This document shows positions 44,245-52,595 of a stretch of 64,000 bases of DNA, in pieces. Positions within the stretch are counted from its first letter, which is position 1. Each line of letters opens with the position of its first letter. The notes beneath the pieces are model-generated. The model saw only the letters and a program-made list of their open reading frames with translations. It was not told where the DNA came from and ran no database searches. Both the position numbers and the translations under genes were made by a program. Source of the stretch: Flavobacterium sp. DG2-3 (GTDB taxonomy: Bacteria > Bacteroidota > Bacteroidia > Flavobacteriales > Flavobacteriaceae); assembly GCF_030730925.1 (NCBI RefSeq), contig NZ_JAVAMB010000018.1:1-64000 (forward strand), written 5' to 3'.

Positions 44245-45258
44245 ATGAAAGCAATAGGATTTAAAACCTCATTCCCCATAGAGAACCCAGAAAGTTTTAT
44301 CGAATTTGAAACCGTAAAACCAATTCCGGGACCACACGATTTATTAGTTAAAATTGATGCGATTTCGGTAAATCCAGTCGATTTTAAAATTCGCCAGAAT
44401 AGTGCAAAAGATACCGTTTTAGAAAGGCCTAAAATCATTGGCTGGGACGCTGTGGGCATTGTGCAGGCTGTCGGACAAAATGTTACTTTATTTGAAGTCG
44501 GCGATCCCGTTTATTACGCGGGAGATATTACCAAACAAGGAAGCAATGCCGAATATCAGATTATCGATGAAAGAATTGTCGGCAGGAAACCAAAATCATT
44601 GAGCATTGAAGAGTCAGCTGTAATTCCGCTAACTGCTTTAACGGCTTGGGAGATTTTATTTGACAGAATTAGAATTAGTGCCGATAAAGACAAAGGAAAA
44701 TCGATTTTAATTATCGGAGGAGCTGGTGGAGTAGGTTCGATTGCCATTCAATTGGCCAAGAAGATTGCGGGTTTAACGGTAATTGCAACCGCGTCGCGCC
44801 CAGAAACAATTGATTGGTGCAAAGCGCAAGGAGCAGATTTTGTAGTCGATCATAAAGACCTAATTTCGTCAGTTCGAGAAGCTGGTTTTGAGCATGTTGA
44901 CTTTATTCTAGATTTTGTAGACACCAACGCCTATTGGGATATTATGGTAGAATTGATCAAACCTCAAGGACATATTGCTTCTATTACAGGAAGCAGCGAT
45001 CCTGTTGCGTTAACAAAACTGAAAAGTAAAAGTGTTTCTTTTTCTTGGGAATTGATGTACACACGTTCGATGTATCAGACCGAAGACATGATCGAACAGC
45101 ATAATATTCTAAATATTGTAGCCGATTTATTGGATGATGGTATTCTAAAAACCACTTTAAATACAACATTAAACGGACTTACAGCCGAAAACTTGAAAAA
45201 AGCGCACGAACTTCTGGAATCTGGAAAAACCATTGGGAAAATTGCGATAAAATTTTAA
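44245..45258 (+). CDS. Zinc-type alcohol dehydrogenase/quinone oxidoreductase family protein (MDR)
   Basis: 337 residues. The N-terminal GroES-like domain (VKPIPGPHDLLVKIDAISVNPVDFKIR) is followed by the Rossmann domain with IIGGAGGVGSIAIQLAKK near residue 153. The catalytic-zinc Cys and structural-zinc Cys set are lacking. It therefore belongs to the zinc-independent quinone-oxidoreductase/YhfP-like branch, NADPH-dependent. Its promoter has paired direct repeats. A DoxX gene follows by 144 bp on the same strand. Confidence 0.9.
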   Translation: MKAIGFKTSFPIENPESFIEFETVKPIPGPHDLLVKIDAISVNPVDFKIRQNSAKDTVLERPKIIGWDAVGIVQAVGQNVTLFEVGDPVYYAGDITKQGSNAEYQIIDERIVGRKPKSLSIEESAVIPLTALTAWEILFDRIRISADKDKGKSILIIGGAGGVGSIAIQLAKKIAGLTVIATASRPETIDWCKAQGADFVVDHKDLISSVREAGFEHVDFILDFVDTNAYWDIMVELIKPQGHIASITGSSDPVALTKLKSKSVSFSWELMYTRSMYQTEDMIEQHNILNIVADLLDDGILKTTLNTTLNGLTAENLKKAHELLESGKTIGKIAIKF

Positions 45259-45402
45259 GCATAAAACCAGTCTGTGATAGCTGTAGAAAGGTTATTTGGA
45301 ATTGATTTAAATAATATTATTGTTAGATAAGAAAATTTTGTATTTTAGTCCACTTACAAGCCAAATTTGTATTTCATTTTTTTAACCTAAACAAAATTAT
45401 TT

Positions 45403-45789
45403 ATGATTTCAAAAAACACAGACCTCGGATTATTGCTATTGCGCATCAGTACTGGCGGATTAATGCTTTTTCACGGTGTTTCTAAACTGATTCACGGAAT
45501 TTCGTTCTTAGTAGAAAACATGGGCGCATTTGGATATGCGGTTTATATTGGAGAAGTTCTAGCTCCAATTGCTATTTTATTAGGATTCAGAACTAGAATT
45601 GCTGCAATTCTTTTGGCTATCACTTGTGTAGTAGCAGTTGCAACGGCGCATTCTCAAGAAATTTTCTCAATTAGCGAGCACGGAGGTTATGCTTTAGAAT
45701 TATTAGGACTGTACTTTTTTGGCGCTCTTGCTTTGTTTTTTACTGGAGCTGGTAAATATGCCGTTTCTAAAAACAATCAATGGGACTAA
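45403..45789 (+). CDS. DoxX-family membrane protein
   Basis: 128 residues with four TM segments. The family pattern is GLLLLRISTGGLMLFHGVSKL, then YIGEVLAPIAILLGFRTRIAAI, then YALELLGLYFFGALALFFTGAGKY. It is closer to typical DoxX than the protein at 42925. A strong terminator lies 28 bp after its stop, so it ends this transcription unit. Function unknown. Confidence 0.88.
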   Translation: MISKNTDLGLLLLRISTGGLMLFHGVSKLIHGISFLVENMGAFGYAVYIGEVLAPIAILLGFRTRIAAILLAITCVVAVATAHSQEIFSISEHGGYALELLGLYFFGALALFFTGAGKYAVSKNNQWD

Positions 45790-45816
45790 TTTAAGGTTCA
45801 TAATATAAATTATTAG

Positions 45817-45848
45817 AAAGCTCTAAATTTCGATTTAGAGCTTTTTTG
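45817..45848 (+). terminator. Rho-independent terminator after DoxX
   Basis: Perfect 12-bp arms AAAGCTCTAAAT (45817-45828) and ATTTAGAGCTTT (45833-45844), loop TTCG, then a T-run. TTCG is a stable tetraloop. Confidence 0.9.
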
Positions 45849-45920
45849 TTTTCATTCCTTTCATTTTGATAGCTGGTCCTATCATTTTGATAAGCTTTTA
45901 TAAAATGAATTAAAATATGA

Positions 45921-45939
45921 TTTATTTATTTATTTATTT
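45921..45939. repeat. Short TTTA microsatellite
   Basis: Four to five tandem TTTA units stand between the DoxX terminator and the next small gene. It may vary in copy number; no function is implied. Confidence 0.5.
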
Positions 45940-46023
45940 GCTTTATAATAAGGTTTTTACGAATGATATATTGCTCTGGCATGCCTTTTGTTTTTTACAG
46001 TTAACATAAAAAATATAAGCAAT

Positions 46024-46170
46024 ATGAAAACGAATAACAGAAGAAGCAAAGAAATCAGTAAGACCTATTTATCAAACAAATCAAGACGAAATAAAGATCG
46101 GTTTGTCAATTTAATGGTATTTACTACCGTTCTTTTTATTACTATTATGATAATTGCTAAAATAGTTTAG
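46024..46170 (+). CDS. Small single-pass membrane protein
   Basis: 48 residues from the ATG at 46024; the frame extends to a TTG at 45988, but that is unlikely. A very basic N-terminal half (KTNNRRSKEISKTYLSNKSR) is followed by one hydrophobic segment (LMVFTTVLFITIMIIAKIV). The gene lies 8 bp before the GNAT gene at 46179 and would be co-transcribed with it. The positive-inside layout and close spacing support a real gene; family and role are unknown. Confidence 0.5.
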   Translation: MKTNNRRSKEISKTYLSNKSRRNKDRFVNLMVFTTVLFITIMIIAKIV

Positions 46171-46178
46171 CTTTTACT

Positions 46179-46781
46179 ATGAAAACCGCTCAGCTTAGAA
46201 TGGAAACAGTCGTTTTTCCTTCTGATGAAAAGAGTACAGAAACTCATGATTTTATTATTGAGGAAACTAGCGTCGAACATGTTTTTTATATAAATGAAAT
46301 CTGTAAAGAAACGCTATTGTCTGCAGCAGTCCGCGGAACAGGAATTTCTGGACGTCCACCTGAACTTTTGGCAAAAAAGATGAAAGAAGGCGAAGCCGTT
46401 ATTGCTTTTACGCCAGATGGCAAATGGGCGGGTTTTGCTTTTATATCGTCGTGGGAAAACGGCCGTTATGTTTCTAATTCAGGACTAATTGTCGCGCCTG
46501 AGTTTAGACACACAGGTCTAGCTAAAAAAATCAAGAGAAAGGTTTTTGAACTTAGCCGTAAAAAATACCCGGAAGCATTCATATTTAGTTTAACAACGGG
46601 TCTTGCCGTTATGAAAATGAATCATGAACTCGGTTTTGAACCCGTTACATATGCTGAGTTGCCTAAAGATGAGCAATTTTGGGAAAACTGCAAAAGCTGT
46701 ATCAATTGTCCAATTTTAGTAAGTAAGGAAAGAAAAAACTGTTTGTGCACTGCGATGCTTTATAATCCGAAAGAGAGGTAA
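46179..46781 (+). CDS. GNAT-family acetyltransferase with C-terminal Cys cluster
   Basis: 200 residues. The GNAT core is visible: GEAVIAFTPDGKWAGFAFIS, then NSGLIVAPEFRHTGLAKKIKRKVFELS (RHTGLAKKI is a relaxed acetyl-CoA loop) and MKMNHELGFEPVTYAELP. The tail carries Cys171, 174, 177, 188 and 190 (CKSCINC ... CLC), which may bind a metal. The fold resembles N-acetylglutamate synthase-like GNATs of this phylum, but no arginine genes are adjacent. It is probably co-transcribed with the 48-residue membrane protein. Confidence 0.8.
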   Translation: MKTAQLRMETVVFPSDEKSTETHDFIIEETSVEHVFYINEICKETLLSAAVRGTGISGRPPELLAKKMKEGEAVIAFTPDGKWAGFAFISSWENGRYVSNSGLIVAPEFRHTGLAKKIKRKVFELSRKKYPEAFIFSLTTGLAVMKMNHELGFEPVTYAELPKDEQFWENCKSCINCPILVSKERKNCLCTAMLYNPKER

Positions 46782-46836
46782 ATCTTCTAAAAATAAAGAT
46801 TTTGTAAAATTAACAGGAAAAAATACTTTTTTATGC

Positions 46837-46844
46837 TATGTTTG
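46837..46844 (+). promoter_or_regulatory. -7 promoter element of the TonB receptor gene
   Basis: TATGTTTG matches TAnnTTTG 34 nt before the ATG at 46879. No clear -33 TTTG was seen at the right distance. Confidence 0.4.
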
Positions 46845-46878
46845 CGCTCAAATTATTCAATCGGTTATCAAAATAGCA

Positions 46879-49083
46879 ATGAAATCTGTATTCGCACTTA
46901 TTCTTTTTGTTCTTTCTTTTTCTACTCAAGCGCAATCTGTAAATGGTATTGTTAATGACGCAGACGGAAAATCTGTCTCAGAAGTATTAATTCGTGATTT
47001 AACTTCAAAAACACACGCACATACCGATGGAGACGGAAAATTTACATTAGAAGGAGTGCAGGTTAATGACAGTTTAGAAATCACTAAAAAAGGATTTGCA
47101 CCTCAAAAGATAAAATTGGCTTCTTTTAATTTTCTTACAATTTCGATAGACGAAAAACCATTTTTGCTAGAAGAAGTTAAGATTAGTAACAATTTAAAAT
47201 ACTTGAATACCATTTCTAAAATTGATTTGGAAATTCAACCGATTTCGAATTCTCAGGACTTATTGCGAAAAATTCCTGGACTTTTTATAGGTCAGCACGC
47301 GGGCGGTGGCAAGGCAGAACAGATTTTCTTAAGAGGTTTTGACTGCGACCACGGAACGGATATAAATATCACCGTAGACGGAATGCCTGTAAATATGGTA
47401 TCTCACGCACACGGACAAGGTTATTCTGATCTGCATTTTGTAATTCCTGAAACGGTTGATAATATTGATTTTGATAAAGGAGCTTATTTTGCCGACAAAG
47501 GAGATTTTACAACTGCGGGATATGTTGGTTTTAATACCAAAAATGCGTTGCAAAACAGCTCTATTTCCTTCGAAGGCGGGCAATTTGATACTTTCCGTAC
47601 TGTTGCCATGTTTAATTTATTGAATAAAGAAAACCAGTCGGCTTATTTTGCGGGAGAATACATGATGACTGATGGTTATTTTGATGCGCCTCAAAATTTT
47701 AACCGAATCAATTTGTTTGGAAAATATAGTGCTAAAATGGATAATGGAGATCGTTTGGCGTTATCGGTTTCGCATTTTAAAAGTCAATGGGATGCCAGCG
47801 GACAAATTCCAGATCGTGCTGTAAATGATGGAACGATTTCGCATTACGGAGCAATTGATTCTAATGAAGGAGGAAATACCGATAGAACCAACTTCAATTT
47901 GCAGTATGATGCCAAAATTGATGAAAATACACATATAAAAAGTAGTGCTTATTTAAGCAAATATGATTTTGAACTGTACTCTAACTTTACTTTTTTCTTA
48001 AATGATCCTGTTAATGGAGATCAGATTAAGCAGAAAGAAAACAGAACTATTGTTGGTTTTCAGTCAGAATACGACCAGAAACTGAACGATAAATGGCGTT
48101 TTAAACTTGGAGCTGGATTAAGAAATGATAATAATAAAGATGTAGAATTATCGCATACGGTAAACAGAAAAACGGTTTTAGAGTATTTGAGTTTAGGAAA
48201 TGTGAACCAAACCAATCTTTTTACTTATACTAGTTTTGATTTTACATCAGGCAAATGGCTTATCAATACAGGCTTGCGTTTGGATTATTTCAAATTTGGA
48301 TATGAAGATCAATTGTTAGAGACTTATGCCAATCAGACACAGACAAAAGCGATTGTGAGCCCGAAATTGAACTTTTTATATACGCAAAATGATAAACTGC
48401 AATATTTCTTAAAGTTAGGGAAAGGATTTCATAGCAATGATACCCGCGTAGTTGTGGCTCAAAAAGGAGAAAAAATTCTGCCAGAAACCTATGGAGCAGA
48501 TTTAGGAATTAATTGGAAACCCTTTCCAAGAATGATTATCAATTCGGCTCTTTGGTATTTGTATTTAGCGCAGGAATTTGTGTATGTAGGCGACGAAGCG
48601 GTAGTAGAACCAAGCGGTAAAACAGAAAGAAAAGGCTTCGATTTTGGTTTTAGATACCAATTGACCAACTGGTTGTTTTGGAATACCGATTATACATATA
48701 CGCACGCTAGAGCAATAGACGAACCAAAAGGCGAAGACTATTTACCTCTTGCTCCGAAAAACACTTTAATGAGCGGACTTTCGGTAAAAGATTTAAAAGG
48801 TTTTTCGGGTAGTTTGAGAACTCGTTTCTTAGGCGACAGACCTGCAAACGAAGACAATTCGGTTGTTGCCAAAGGCTATTGCATAACCGATTTTTCTGTG
48901 AATTATCAGATTAAAAAAGTTTCTATCGGCGTAAACATAGACAACATTTTCAATACAAAATGGAAAGAAACCCAATTCTTAACCGAATCTAGACTGGCAA
49001 ACGAAACCGATTCTGTTGAAGAAATTCATTTTACAGCAGGAACACCTTTTAATGCGAGATTGATTTTGAAATACAGCTGGTAA
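46879..49083 (+). CDS. TonB-dependent receptor with carboxypeptidase-like N-terminal domain
   Basis: 734 residues. It has a signal peptide (ending STQAQ, about residue 19), a carboxypeptidase-regulatory-like domain (about 20-95: VNGIVNDADGKSVSEVLI), and a plug with IFLRGFDCDHGTDINITVDG and VNMVSHAHGQGYSDLHFVIPE (about 149-195). This His-rich plug loop is characteristic of one TonB-receptor subfamily found in several phyla. The barrel ends FNARLILKYSW. The ligand is unknown; the plug histidines hint at a metal or metal chelate. A PKD lipoprotein gene follows after 153 bp. Confidence 0.9.
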   Translation: MKSVFALILFVLSFSTQAQSVNGIVNDADGKSVSEVLIRDLTSKTHAHTDGDGKFTLEGVQVNDSLEITKKGFAPQKIKLASFNFLTISIDEKPFLLEEVKISNNLKYLNTISKIDLEIQPISNSQDLLRKIPGLFIGQHAGGGKAEQIFLRGFDCDHGTDINITVDGMPVNMVSHAHGQGYSDLHFVIPETVDNIDFDKGAYFADKGDFTTAGYVGFNTKNALQNSSISFEGGQFDTFRTVAMFNLLNKENQSAYFAGEYMMTDGYFDAPQNFNRINLFGKYSAKMDNGDRLALSVSHFKSQWDASGQIPDRAVNDGTISHYGAIDSNEGGNTDRTNFNLQYDAKIDENTHIKSSAYLSKYDFELYSNFTFFLNDPVNGDQIKQKENRTIVGFQSEYDQKLNDKWRFKLGAGLRNDNNKDVELSHTVNRKTVLEYLSLGNVNQTNLFTYTSFDFTSGKWLINTGLRLDYFKFGYEDQLLETYANQTQTKAIVSPKLNFLYTQNDKLQYFLKLGKGFHSNDTRVVVAQKGEKILPETYGADLGINWKPFPRMIINSALWYLYLAQEFVYVGDEAVVEPSGKTERKGFDFGFRYQLTNWLFWNTDYTYTHARAIDEPKGEDYLPLAPKNTLMSGLSVKDLKGFSGSLRTRFLGDRPANEDNSVVAKGYCITDFSVNYQIKKVSIGVNIDNIFNTKWKETQFLTESRLANETDSVEEIHFTAGTPFNARLILKYSW

Positions 49084-49130
49084 TTTTTAATGTGTCAATT
49101 TGATAATTAGTCAATTAGATAACTAGTTTG
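49084..49130. repeat. AATTTGATAATTAG short repeat
   Basis: TGTCAATTTGATAATTAGTC and AATTAGATAACTAG words match the units at 5889-5922, 49664-49721 and 63784-63842. It lies immediately after a gene end. Confidence 0.5.
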
Positions 49131-49236
49131 ATTATGTGAAATTATGATCTGATTTGACAAGAATTTTCTTTTTTCACTTTGTTGAATTGATTTTTTGAAG
49201 TAATTTTAAGATTATAAATGCTAAAATTTCTTCAAT

Positions 49237-49593
49237 ATGAAAAAGATTGGAATGTTTTTAATGTTTACAGTTGCATTGTTCATAAATTACTCTTGCAGCA
49301 AGCATGATGACGAGGTAATTATAAATTGCTTTGCGGAATCTGTTTATATTAAATTGCATAATTCTACTGACGCTGCTAATCCAAAATTAATGAATTATTC
49401 CGTTGAATATTCTGGGACAGGAACGTTGACTTCAGTAAAATGGAATTTTGGAGATGGAACTACAGGGACAGGAGCTGCGGTTACCCATACTTATACCGCT
49501 GCTGGGGAGTACACAGCTACAGCTGAAGTAACGGTTAAAGTAGATGGGTCTGAATGCACCTCAATTCCGAAAAGAACTGTCACAGTGAATTAA
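49237..49593 (+). CDS. PKD-domain lipoprotein
   Basis: 118 residues with a lipobox INYSC (Cys about 19). The mature part is one PKD-type Ig-like domain with the hallmark VKWNFGDGTTGTGAAVTHTY and YTATAEVTVKVDG. PKD domains act as adhesion or protein-binding modules on the cell surface. No catalytic part is present. It is downstream of the TonB receptor on the same strand (153 bp gap with a repeat), so the functional link is only positional. Confidence 0.82.
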   Translation: MKKIGMFLMFTVALFINYSCSKHDDEVIINCFAESVYIKLHNSTDAANPKLMNYSVEYSGTGTLTSVKWNFGDGTTGTGAAVTHTYTAAGEYTATAEVTVKVDGSECTSIPKRTVTVN

Positions 49594-49663
49594 TTATTTA
49601 ACTTCAAAATAATTTTGATTGATGGAATCACTGAATTAAAGTTAGAAGATTTTTTCTTTCTTT

Positions 49664-49721
49664 AGTTAGCCAATCATTCCATTATCTAATTTTCTAATTG
49701 GCAAATTGCCACATTAACTAA
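49664..49721. repeat. Intergenic repeat with CTAATTGGCAAATTG core
   Basis: ATTATCTAATTTTCTAATTGG and CAAATTGCCACATTAACTA, read on the other strand, match GATAATGTGGCAATTTG and AATTAGATAAT at 63784-63814. The inner CAATTTGCCAATTAG is partly palindromic. Confidence 0.6.
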
Positions 49722-49805
49722 TTACGCTTATCGGATAAAACAACACTTTCACAGATAAAAGCACGAGTTCTACCGACTGAACTTTAAATTGATATACTGT
49801 AGATA

Positions 49806-49813
49806 TACTTTTG
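49806..49813 (+). promoter_or_regulatory. -7 promoter element of the CPBP protease gene
   Basis: TACTTTTG matches TAnnTTTG 29 nt before the ATG at 49843. Confidence 0.4.
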
Positions 49814-49842
49814 ATTCAAATTAAAACTTTAAAATCAAAATT

Positions 49843-50571
49843 ATGTCACTATTTACGCCTCTTCTGTGGATTTTATTAATTGCTCCGCTAATTGTTGCAG
49901 CTTATTTCAAATCAGAAAAAACAAATCTGAAATATTTAGGATTTTTCATTTTATACTTTTTGGGCGATGTGTTTTTGCAGGCCTCAGGAAAACAATTGAT
50001 TGATCTTGATTTAAAGTTCAATTGGGTTGGAAAAGTCTTGAGTTTACTTTTGGGACTAATAATCATTTTTTCCGTTTCTAAAGAAGAAAGAATCAAAATC
50101 GGATTTACTTCTCAAACCAATTCCAAAAGCAATGTAAAATTCGGATTATTGGTTTTCTTCGGATTTACTTTTTTCGATATTATTTTCAAACTGATTTTAT
50201 TTCCAAAAGGAGCACCATTTCATTTAGAAACCTTTCTTTTTCAAGCTACAATGCCGGGATTAACAGAAGAAATCCTTTTTAGAGGAATCTCTTTATGGCT
50301 TTTAGATAAGGCTTTTGCGCCAAAATGGAGCTACCGTGGCATACGATTTGGCTGGGCGTTTGTAATTGTAACGGTTTTATTTGGCGTTTCTCACGGTGCT
50401 GTTTTAGATCCAGATCTGCATTTAAAATTTGATATCATGACGATGGTTTATCTGACTTTAATCTCCTCATTTAGCGTCGGAGTTTTAAGAATGTTTTCTG
50501 GAAATCTTATTTATTCTATTCTGGGGCATAACACCATTAATTTGATCAATGCTGTTATCAGAATTCTATAA
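49843..50571 (+). CDS. CPBP-family intramembrane glutamic endopeptidase
   Basis: 242 residues, about seven TM segments. The first CPBP motif is TEEILFRG (Glu142, Glu143, Arg147). The second is FGVSHG near residue 182-187, and the third is LGHNTINLINA near the C terminus with His and Asn. These supply the Glu/His catalytic groups of the Abi/CAAX-protease family. The substrate is unknown. A LytS-type kinase gene follows after 49 bp with its own -7 element. Confidence 0.9.
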   Translation: MSLFTPLLWILLIAPLIVAAYFKSEKTNLKYLGFFILYFLGDVFLQASGKQLIDLDLKFNWVGKVLSLLLGLIIIFSVSKEERIKIGFTSQTNSKSNVKFGLLVFFGFTFFDIIFKLILFPKGAPFHLETFLFQATMPGLTEEILFRGISLWLLDKAFAPKWSYRGIRFGWAFVIVTVLFGVSHGAVLDPDLHLKFDIMTMVYLTLISSFSVGVLRMFSGNLIYSILGHNTINLINAVIRIL

Positions 50572-50589
50572 AACTTGCCAAATTAAAGT

Positions 50590-50597
50590 TATATTTG
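50590..50597 (+). promoter_or_regulatory. -7 promoter element of the LytS-type kinase gene
   Basis: TATATTTG matches TAnnTTTG 23 nt before the ATG at 50621. Confidence 0.4.
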
Positions 50598-50620
50598 AAA
50601 CTGCTTTATCACTCAACTAA

Positions 50621-51781
50621 ATGCCAAATACTGCAACGACTTCAGGATATTTTTTAGATAAAATCGCTTCGCTGAATTTTGATCACTTTTTTACCAGAAG
50701 AAATCGAATTTTACTGCACGTTTTTATGTGGTCAGTGTTTTCAATACTGCTTTTTTTGAGTTATGTAATAGGTTATAAACTCCTATATTTTGATGGCGTT
50801 TTACTAACGATAAGAATGGCATTGGTCAACATGATCGTATTTTATATGCTGTTTTATCTTTTGTTGCCAAAGATATTTGCAGGAAGTAAGAGCAGAATCA
50901 TAATCCTATTACTGCTTGTTTTTCCAATTTCGATTTTCGTTTGGATGGCTGCAACGTACTTTATTTCATTGGTTTATTACGCTTTAGGTCTCGAAATTAC
51001 TTTCGGAGAATTAAAAGGCGTTATTAAAATGAGTGCGCAACAGACGTTTCTAGAAGCAGTTTCTCCCAAAAGAATGCTTTCGCAGACGATTATCATAATT
51101 TCGCTTCTTTCGCCTTTCTGCTTTGCTAAAATTTTAGTTAAAATCACAAAGCTTTATAATAAGAAATTTCAAATCGAAAGAGAAAAAGCGGCTTTAGAAA
51201 TTCAGAACATTCAAATTGAGAAGGACTTTTTGAAAGCGCAGTTAAATCCGCATTTTTTGTTTAATACATTGAATAATCTGTACGGACTGACGGTTCGAAA
51301 AGACAATCTAGCTCCAGAAGTAATCTTGAATCTTTCGGATATCATGAGTTATACGCTCTACGAATCGAATACTGAAATTGTACGTTTGGAGAAAGAATTG
51401 GATTTCATTAAAAATTATATCGCTTTAGAAAAAATGCGTTATGATGATGAGACAGATATTCAAGTTATTATGGAAGGGCAAACCGCAGGACTTTTTATTG
51501 CGCCGCTTTTGACTTTTACTTTTATAGAAAATGCTTTTAAATATGGTTTAAAAAGCAAAAACGCCTTTATAAAACTAGATATCAAAATTGAAAACAATAC
51601 ATTTTGGTTTAGTTTGGAAAACGATTCGGAAGACAAGACAAATGATTCGAATTTTGGTGGAATAGGAGTAGAGAACGCCCGAAAACGCCTAGAATTGTTA
51701 TATCCGAATCAATATGAATTAGAAATTAAAAGACTTGAAAATTCGTTTAAAGTCGATTTAAAAATAGTTTTACGAAAATAA
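50621..51781 (+). CDS. LytS-type sensor histidine kinase
   Basis: 386 residues. Four TM segments (about 30-50, 64-84, 92-118, 155-175) are followed by a coiled linker and the His_kinase domain with QLNPHFLFNTLNNLYGL (phosphoacceptor His211). The ATPase part contains LTFTFIENAFKYGL (N box) and GIGVENARKRLELLYP. No extracytoplasmic sensor domain is present, so the signal is probably sensed in the membrane. The stop codon overlaps the start of the response-regulator gene (TAATG). Confidence 0.92.
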   Translation: MPNTATTSGYFLDKIASLNFDHFFTRRNRILLHVFMWSVFSILLFLSYVIGYKLLYFDGVLLTIRMALVNMIVFYMLFYLLLPKIFAGSKSRIIILLLLVFPISIFVWMAATYFISLVYYALGLEITFGELKGVIKMSAQQTFLEAVSPKRMLSQTIIIISLLSPFCFAKILVKITKLYNKKFQIEREKAALEIQNIQIEKDFLKAQLNPHFLFNTLNNLYGLTVRKDNLAPEVILNLSDIMSYTLYESNTEIVRLEKELDFIKNYIALEKMRYDDETDIQVIMEGQTAGLFIAPLLTFTFIENAFKYGLKSKNAFIKLDIKIENNTFWFSLENDSEDKTNDSNFGGIGVENARKRLELLYPNQYELEIKRLENSFKVDLKIVLRK

Positions 51782-52488
51782 TGGAAAAGTTGAAATGCAT
51801 TGTCGTTGACGATGAACCAATTGCAAGAGATATTATCGAATCTTTTATTGCTGAAATTCCGTTTTTGGAATTGAAAGCCTCGTTTGGAGAAGCCTCAAAA
51901 GCTTTGTTATTCTTGCAGGAAAATGAAATTGATATTATTTTCAGCGACATCGAAATGCCTAAGTTTAATGGTTTAGAACTGGCGCAATCGCTTACCAATG
52001 CTCCCGTTATTATATTTATAACCGCTCACCGTAATTTTGCTTTGGAAGGTTTTGAAACCGGAGCTGCAGATTATCTTTTAAAACCGGTTCGTTTTGATCG
52101 TTTTCTGAAGGCGGTCAATCGCGCCAAAGAATATCTTTCGTTAAAGAAAACAACTTCTGTCCATCAAATCAATTCGGATCGTATTTTTATAAAATCGGAA
52201 GGAAAATTAATTAAGATTCTCCTAAACGAAGTTCTGTATGTAGAAGCGCAGGGCGATTATCTGAAATTTGTCATTAATGGCGCTTCGTACACAACTCTCG
52301 GAACTTTAAAGTCTATGGAAGAAGTATTGAAACTCCCAATGTTCTTTCGCGTTCAGCGTTCTTTTATTCTAAATCTTGAATCGGTCAGAAGCTTAAACGG
52401 AAATATGGTCGAATTGACTGACGGAAAAACTATTTCGGCAGCTCTTAATAAAAAAGACGAATTGTATCAGCTGTTAGGAATAAAATGA
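51781..52488 (+). CDS. LytTR-type response regulator
   Basis: 235 residues. The receiver domain has the acidic pair DDE (10-12), the phosphoacceptor Asp56 in IIFSDIEMP and LLKPV near residue 100. A LytTR DNA-binding domain occupies about 130-233 (IFIKSEGKLIKILLNEVLYVEA, FFRVQRSFILNLESV). It is translationally coupled to the kinase. Its targets likely include nearby promoters; a 32-bp perfect palindrome stands 15 bp past its stop. Confidence 0.93.
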   Translation: MEKLKCIVVDDEPIARDIIESFIAEIPFLELKASFGEASKALLFLQENEIDIIFSDIEMPKFNGLELAQSLTNAPVIIFITAHRNFALEGFETGAADYLLKPVRFDRFLKAVNRAKEYLSLKKTTSVHQINSDRIFIKSEGKLIKILLNEVLYVEAQGDYLKFVINGASYTTLGTLKSMEEVLKLPMFFRVQRSFILNLESVRSLNGNMVELTDGKTISAALNKKDELYQLLGIK

Positions 52489-52503
52489 TCCAATTCAGTA
52501 AAA

Positions 52504-52535
52504 ATGATGTTTCAAATTATAATTTGAAACATCAT
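52504..52535. promoter_or_regulatory. Perfect 32-bp palindrome between response regulator and OM protein genes
   Basis: The arms ATGATGTTTCAAATTA (52504-52519) and TAATTTGAAACATCAT (52520-52535) have no spacer. No T-run follows on the plus strand. It could be a regulator-binding site for the gene at 52596, a terminator without U-tract, or a transcript-end hairpin. TAAATTTG (TAnnTTTG) at 52563-52570 lies downstream of it. Confidence 0.65.
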
Positions 52536-52595
52536 TGGCAACTTCGGGATTTTCTTATTTGGTAAATTTGAGATTGTTATTTCAAGTCCTACATT

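Noticed and set aside
45988..46023. TTG start extending the small membrane protein
   Set aside because: The ATG at 46024 gives a plausible small protein; the extra residues (FFTVNIKNISN) add a stray hydrophobic patch and no support.
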